Origin: Acidobacteriota bacterium
GTDB taxonomy: Bacteria > Acidobacteriota > Vicinamibacteria > Vicinamibacterales > UBA8438
Assembly: GCA_015659035.1 (NCBI GenBank)
Contig: DQNS01000076.1
Location: forward strand, 1 to 33,733
DNA: 33,733 bases
Direction of reading: 5' to 3'
Below the pieces are notes generated by a model. That model had not been told where the DNA came from and made no database searches. It was given only the letters and a program-made list of their open reading frames with translations. Of the stretch, positions 31,292 to 33,733 are shown piece after piece. Numbering within the stretch: position 1 is the first letter of the stretch; each line of letters begins with the position of its first letter. A program made the position numbers and the translations under genes.

Positions 31292-32212
31292 ATGCTGAAG
31301 CCACGTGCTCTCGTGCCCGGCGACCGGGTCGCGATCGTCGCGCCGGCGAGCCCGTTCGATCGCGACCGGTTCGATCAGGGCGTGGCCGAGATCGCGCGGT
31401 TCGGCCTAACGCCCGTGATCACCGAGGGGGTCTTCGCGCGGCGCGGCTATGTGGCGGGTGACGCCCGGCGCCGGGCGGTGGCGCTGATGGACGCCTGGCG
31501 CGATCCCTCCATCGCCGCGGTCATGGCGGCGCGCGGTGGGTATGGCAGCGCGCAGTTGTTGCCGTTCCTCGACCCTGACATCATTCGGGACGCCGCCAAG
31601 CCGTTCATCGGACACAGCGATCTGACGGCGCTCCTCGTGTATCTCACGACGCGGTGCGGCACGGTCTGTTTTCACGGTCCGATGGTGCTGAACTTGGCTC
31701 GTGGCGAGGCGGGATACGACCGCGATTCGTTCCGTCGCTGTCTGATGACGCCGGCGCCGGTCGGCGAGCTTACCTCGGACGGTCTCGACACGGTCCGGCC
31801 CGGCGAGGCCTGCGGCCCGTTGCTCGGCGGCACCCTCACGCAGCTGGTGGCGTCGCTCGGGACGCCCTACGCGTTCGCCCCTCCGTTGGGTTATGCCCTG
31901 CTGCTCGACGAGGTGGGTGAGCGACCGTATCGGATCGACCGGATGCTCACGCAGTTGACAGCGAGTGGGCTGCTGGCGCGGGCCGCCGCGGTGGTGTGCG
32001 GCGAGTTTCCCGATTGCGACGGCCCGACGGAACAACCGACCGCGCGTGGGGTGGTTGCCGAATTGCTCGAGACGTTTCCCGGACCGGTGCTCTTTGGGTT
32101 TCCGACGGGCCATACCGCCGGTCCGGCACTGACGGTGCCGCTCGGGGTCGACGTGCGCGTGGTCGGCGGGCGCCGGCCTCGTCTCGTCGTCACGGAGTCG
32201 GCGGTCGCATGA
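31292..32212 (+). CDS. ldcA: Murein tetrapeptide LD-carboxypeptidase
   Basis: Serine peptidase of family S66 that removes the terminal D-alanine from murein tetrapeptides. The 306-aa cytoplasmic protein has the nucleophile Ser at 109 in FIGHSDLTALL, preceded by AARGGYGSAQLLPFLD, and the C-terminal half carries LLDEVGERPYRIDRML (Glu) and FGFPTGHTAGPALTVPLG (His), completing the Ser-Glu-His triad. ATG at 31292 follows repeat mosaic 8 and has only GGTG upstream. The stop overlaps the mpl start by four bases. Confidence 0.95.
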   Translation: MLKPRALVPGDRVAIVAPASPFDRDRFDQGVAEIARFGLTPVITEGVFARRGYVAGDARRRAVALMDAWRDPSIAAVMAARGGYGSAQLLPFLDPDIIRDAAKPFIGHSDLTALLVYLTTRCGTVCFHGPMVLNLARGEAGYDRDSFRRCLMTPAPVGELTSDGLDTVRPGEACGPLLGGTLTQLVASLGTPYAFAPPLGYALLLDEVGERPYRIDRMLTQLTASGLLARAAAVVCGEFPDCDGPTEQPTARGVVAELLETFPGPVLFGFPTGHTAGPALTVPLGVDVRVVGGRRPRLVVTESAVA

Positions 32213-33627
32213 TGACGGTGCATTTTGTCGGAATCTGCGGTACCGCGATGGCCACGCTCGCGGCGATGCTCAAGGACCGCGGCTACACGGTCCGCGGGTC
32301 GGACCAGCACGTGTATCCGCCGATGAGTGACTTCCTGGCGGCGCGCGAGATCCCCTGTCAGGACGGGTTCGACGCGGACCACGTCACCGACGACGTCGAC
32401 CTGGTGGTGATCGGGAACGCCGTCTCCCGTGGGAACCCGGAGGTCGAGGCGGTGCTGGACCGCAAGCTCCGGTATCGTTCGCTCCCCGAGATGGTGCGAG
32501 AGACCTTTCTCTGGGACCGGCGGTCGATCGTCGTCGCCGGTACGCATGGGAAGACGACGACCGCGTCGCTGGTGAGCTGGCTGCTGGCCGACGGCGGCCG
32601 CGACCCGAGCTTCCTCGTCGGGGGGCTGACAGCCAATTTTGGGTCGAGCTATCGGCTGGGGCAAGGTCGGGAGTTCGTGATCGAGGGGGACGAGTACGAC
32701 AGCGCGTTCTTCGACAAGACGGCGAAGTTCCTGAAGTATCTGCCCGACGTCGCGGTGGTCGGGAACCTCGAGTTCGACCACGCCGACATCTATGCCGACG
32801 TCGACGCGATCAAGTCTGCTGTGCGACGGCTCGTCACCCTGGTGCCGCGACAGGGCCTCCTGGTGCTGGGGGCCGACAGCCCGGGCGCGTTCGAGATGCG
32901 GGCGGGTGCGCCATGCCGGGTGACGACCTTCGGGCTGGGGGAGACGGCCGAGTGGCGCGCCACGGGGGTCGAGGCGGCCCCCGATGGGATGACCTTCGCG
33001 GTGGAGCATCGTGGCGACCCGGTCACGGAAGTGCGCGTCCCGCTTGTGGGGGAGTTCAACGTGCGGAACGTGCTGGCCGCGTTCGCGGTCGCCTCCGAGG
33101 TGGGGTTGGACCCGACGACCATGGCCGCGTCGGTCGCGCGGTTCGAGGGTGTCCGGCGGCGGCTGGAGGTCCGCGGGCAGGAACGGGGGGTGACCGTCTA
33201 CGACGACTTCGCCCATCACCCGACCGCGGTCCGGGAGACGCTGGCCGGGGTCCGCGCGTCGAATCCGTCGCGGCGGATCTGGGCGCTGTTCGAGCCGCGG
33301 TCGGCAACTGCCTGCCGGCGGGTCTTTCAGGAGGACTTTGTCGGGGCGTTCAGCCAGGCGGACGAGGTGATCATCGGGCGGGTCTACCGGTTGTCGCTGC
33401 CGGAGGCCGATCGGTTGTCGGAGACCGAGCTCGTCGCCGGGATAGGCGCGGCCGGGGTCCGCGCACGGCACCTGGTCGAGGTGGAGGACATCGTGCGAAC
33501 CGTCGTAGACGAGGCTCGGGAGGGAGATCTCGTCGTCGTGATGTCGAACGGCGCGTTCGGCGGGATCCATGGCCGGCTCCTGGAGGCGCTGGCGGCGTCC
33601 GGGAGCGGAGCGCCGCAGCCGATCTAG
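32209..33627 (+). CDS. mpl: UDP-N-acetylmuramate:tripeptide ligase Mpl
   Basis: Attaches recycled L-Ala-D-Glu-meso-DAP tripeptide to UDP-MurNAc with ATP. The 472-aa protein has the Mur ligase layout: N-terminal HFVGICGTAMATLA with GSDQHVYPPMSDFL (typical of Mpl, as distinct from MurC), ATP-binding GTHGKTTT at 111-118, EFDHADIYADVDAIK in the central domain, and YDDFAHHPTAVRETL in the C-terminal domain. ATG at 32209 overlaps the ldcA stop (ATGA); ATG at 32212 is equivalent. Together with nagZ and ldcA it makes a three-step recycling series in one direction. Its TAG stop is also in a CTAG (33624-33627), but no repeat module follows. Confidence 0.95.
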   Translation: MMTVHFVGICGTAMATLAAMLKDRGYTVRGSDQHVYPPMSDFLAAREIPCQDGFDADHVTDDVDLVVIGNAVSRGNPEVEAVLDRKLRYRSLPEMVRETFLWDRRSIVVAGTHGKTTTASLVSWLLADGGRDPSFLVGGLTANFGSSYRLGQGREFVIEGDEYDSAFFDKTAKFLKYLPDVAVVGNLEFDHADIYADVDAIKSAVRRLVTLVPRQGLLVLGADSPGAFEMRAGAPCRVTTFGLGETAEWRATGVEAAPDGMTFAVEHRGDPVTEVRVPLVGEFNVRNVLAAFAVASEVGLDPTTMAASVARFEGVRRRLEVRGQERGVTVYDDFAHHPTAVRETLAGVRASNPSRRIWALFEPRSATACRRVFQEDFVGAFSQADEVIIGRVYRLSLPEADRLSETELVAGIGAAGVRARHLVEVEDIVRTVVDEAREGDLVVVMSNGAFGGIHGRLLEALAASGSGAPQPI

Positions 33628-33649
33628 CCGAAAGCTATCTCCGGCTTCT

Positions 33650-33666
33650 CCGGTTGTTTCAACCGG
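33650..33666 (+). terminator. Short hairpin after mpl
   Basis: CCGGTTG and CAACCGG form a perfect 7-bp stem with a TTT loop, 23 bases after the mpl stop. There is no T-run after it, so it is only a possible terminator. The bases to the end of the window hold nothing recognised. Confidence 0.35.
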
Positions 33667-33733
33667 TCCCAACATGTTGTGGTTCGGCCCCATGGGCCAT
33701 GACGTCCCGCGCGTGGCGAATCCGGCGAGAGGG

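Noticed and set aside
31891-33693. 600-codon minus-strand open frame over ldcA and mpl
   Set aside because: Shadow of mpl and ldcA, with low-complexity Arg/Pro/His composition.

Overview
The window is about 33.7 kb of GC-rich bacterial chromosome, densely packed with housekeeping genes in their standard forms. The combination points to Acidobacteriota, probably the class Vicinamibacteria: a tiny Fis-like protein beside purC, a DUF4390 protein ahead of an NtrYX-type two-component pair, a RodZ-like protein followed by a protein I remember mainly from acidobacteria, and strong use of GTG starts. This placement is an inference from gene content and remembered homologues, not from a search. I see no rRNA, tRNA, CRISPR array, phage or intact transposase gene.

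Layout. 52-1258 (minus): Fis-like regulator and purC. 1645-7875 (plus): LPG-synthase-like membrane protein, nrdR, DUF4390 lipoprotein-size secreted protein, NtrY-like kinase and NtrX-like sigma54 activator. 7835-8728 (minus): glutamate formimidoyltransferase. 9100-13697 (plus): TPR membrane protein, RDD protein, pgpA, cinA, thpR, plsY, mostly with 4-base overlaps. 13966-18990: gpsA, ftsY, ribD, ribE, ribBA. 19153-24150: ffh, rpsP, khpA, rimM, trmD, rplS, rnhB (SRP, ribosome and tRNA modification). 24171-26578: small membrane protein, thiE/tenI-like, rodZ-like and a broken acidobacterial gene. 26728-29880 (minus): small hypothetical, polX, GHMP kinase. 30096-33627 (plus): nagZ, ldcA, mpl, a peptidoglycan recycling set.

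The most unusual content is between genes. Eight intergenic sites (1461-1617, 2721-2826, 3302-3458, 8841-9084, 18987-19027, 21153-21337, 21903-22233, 31217-31276) hold mosaics built from four short modules (called A, B, C, D here). Each module is bounded by CTAG, and neighbouring modules share a single CTAG at the junction. B (about 70 bp) and C (166-178 bp) have clear terminal inverted repeats like MITEs; A (about 42 bp) carries a strong GC hairpin; D (23-57 bp) is an imperfect palindrome. They always appear in the order D-A-B, or its reverse B-A-D followed by C. The mosaics touch the genes: they supply TAG stop codons, the ribosome binding site of rimM, the C-terminal tail of rimM, and lie directly before a trmD gene that seems to start with CTG. 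A second repeat family (four copies, purine-rich with a conserved GGGCTTCGCC core) and a 65-bp hairpin across the end of the RDD gene are separate from this system.

Functionally the genes cover phospholipid precursor synthesis (gpsA, plsY, pgpA), protein targeting (ftsY, ffh), riboflavin synthesis (ribD, ribE, ribBA, but no ribH here), translation (rpsP, rimM, trmD, rplS) and murein turnover (nagZ, ldcA, mpl).
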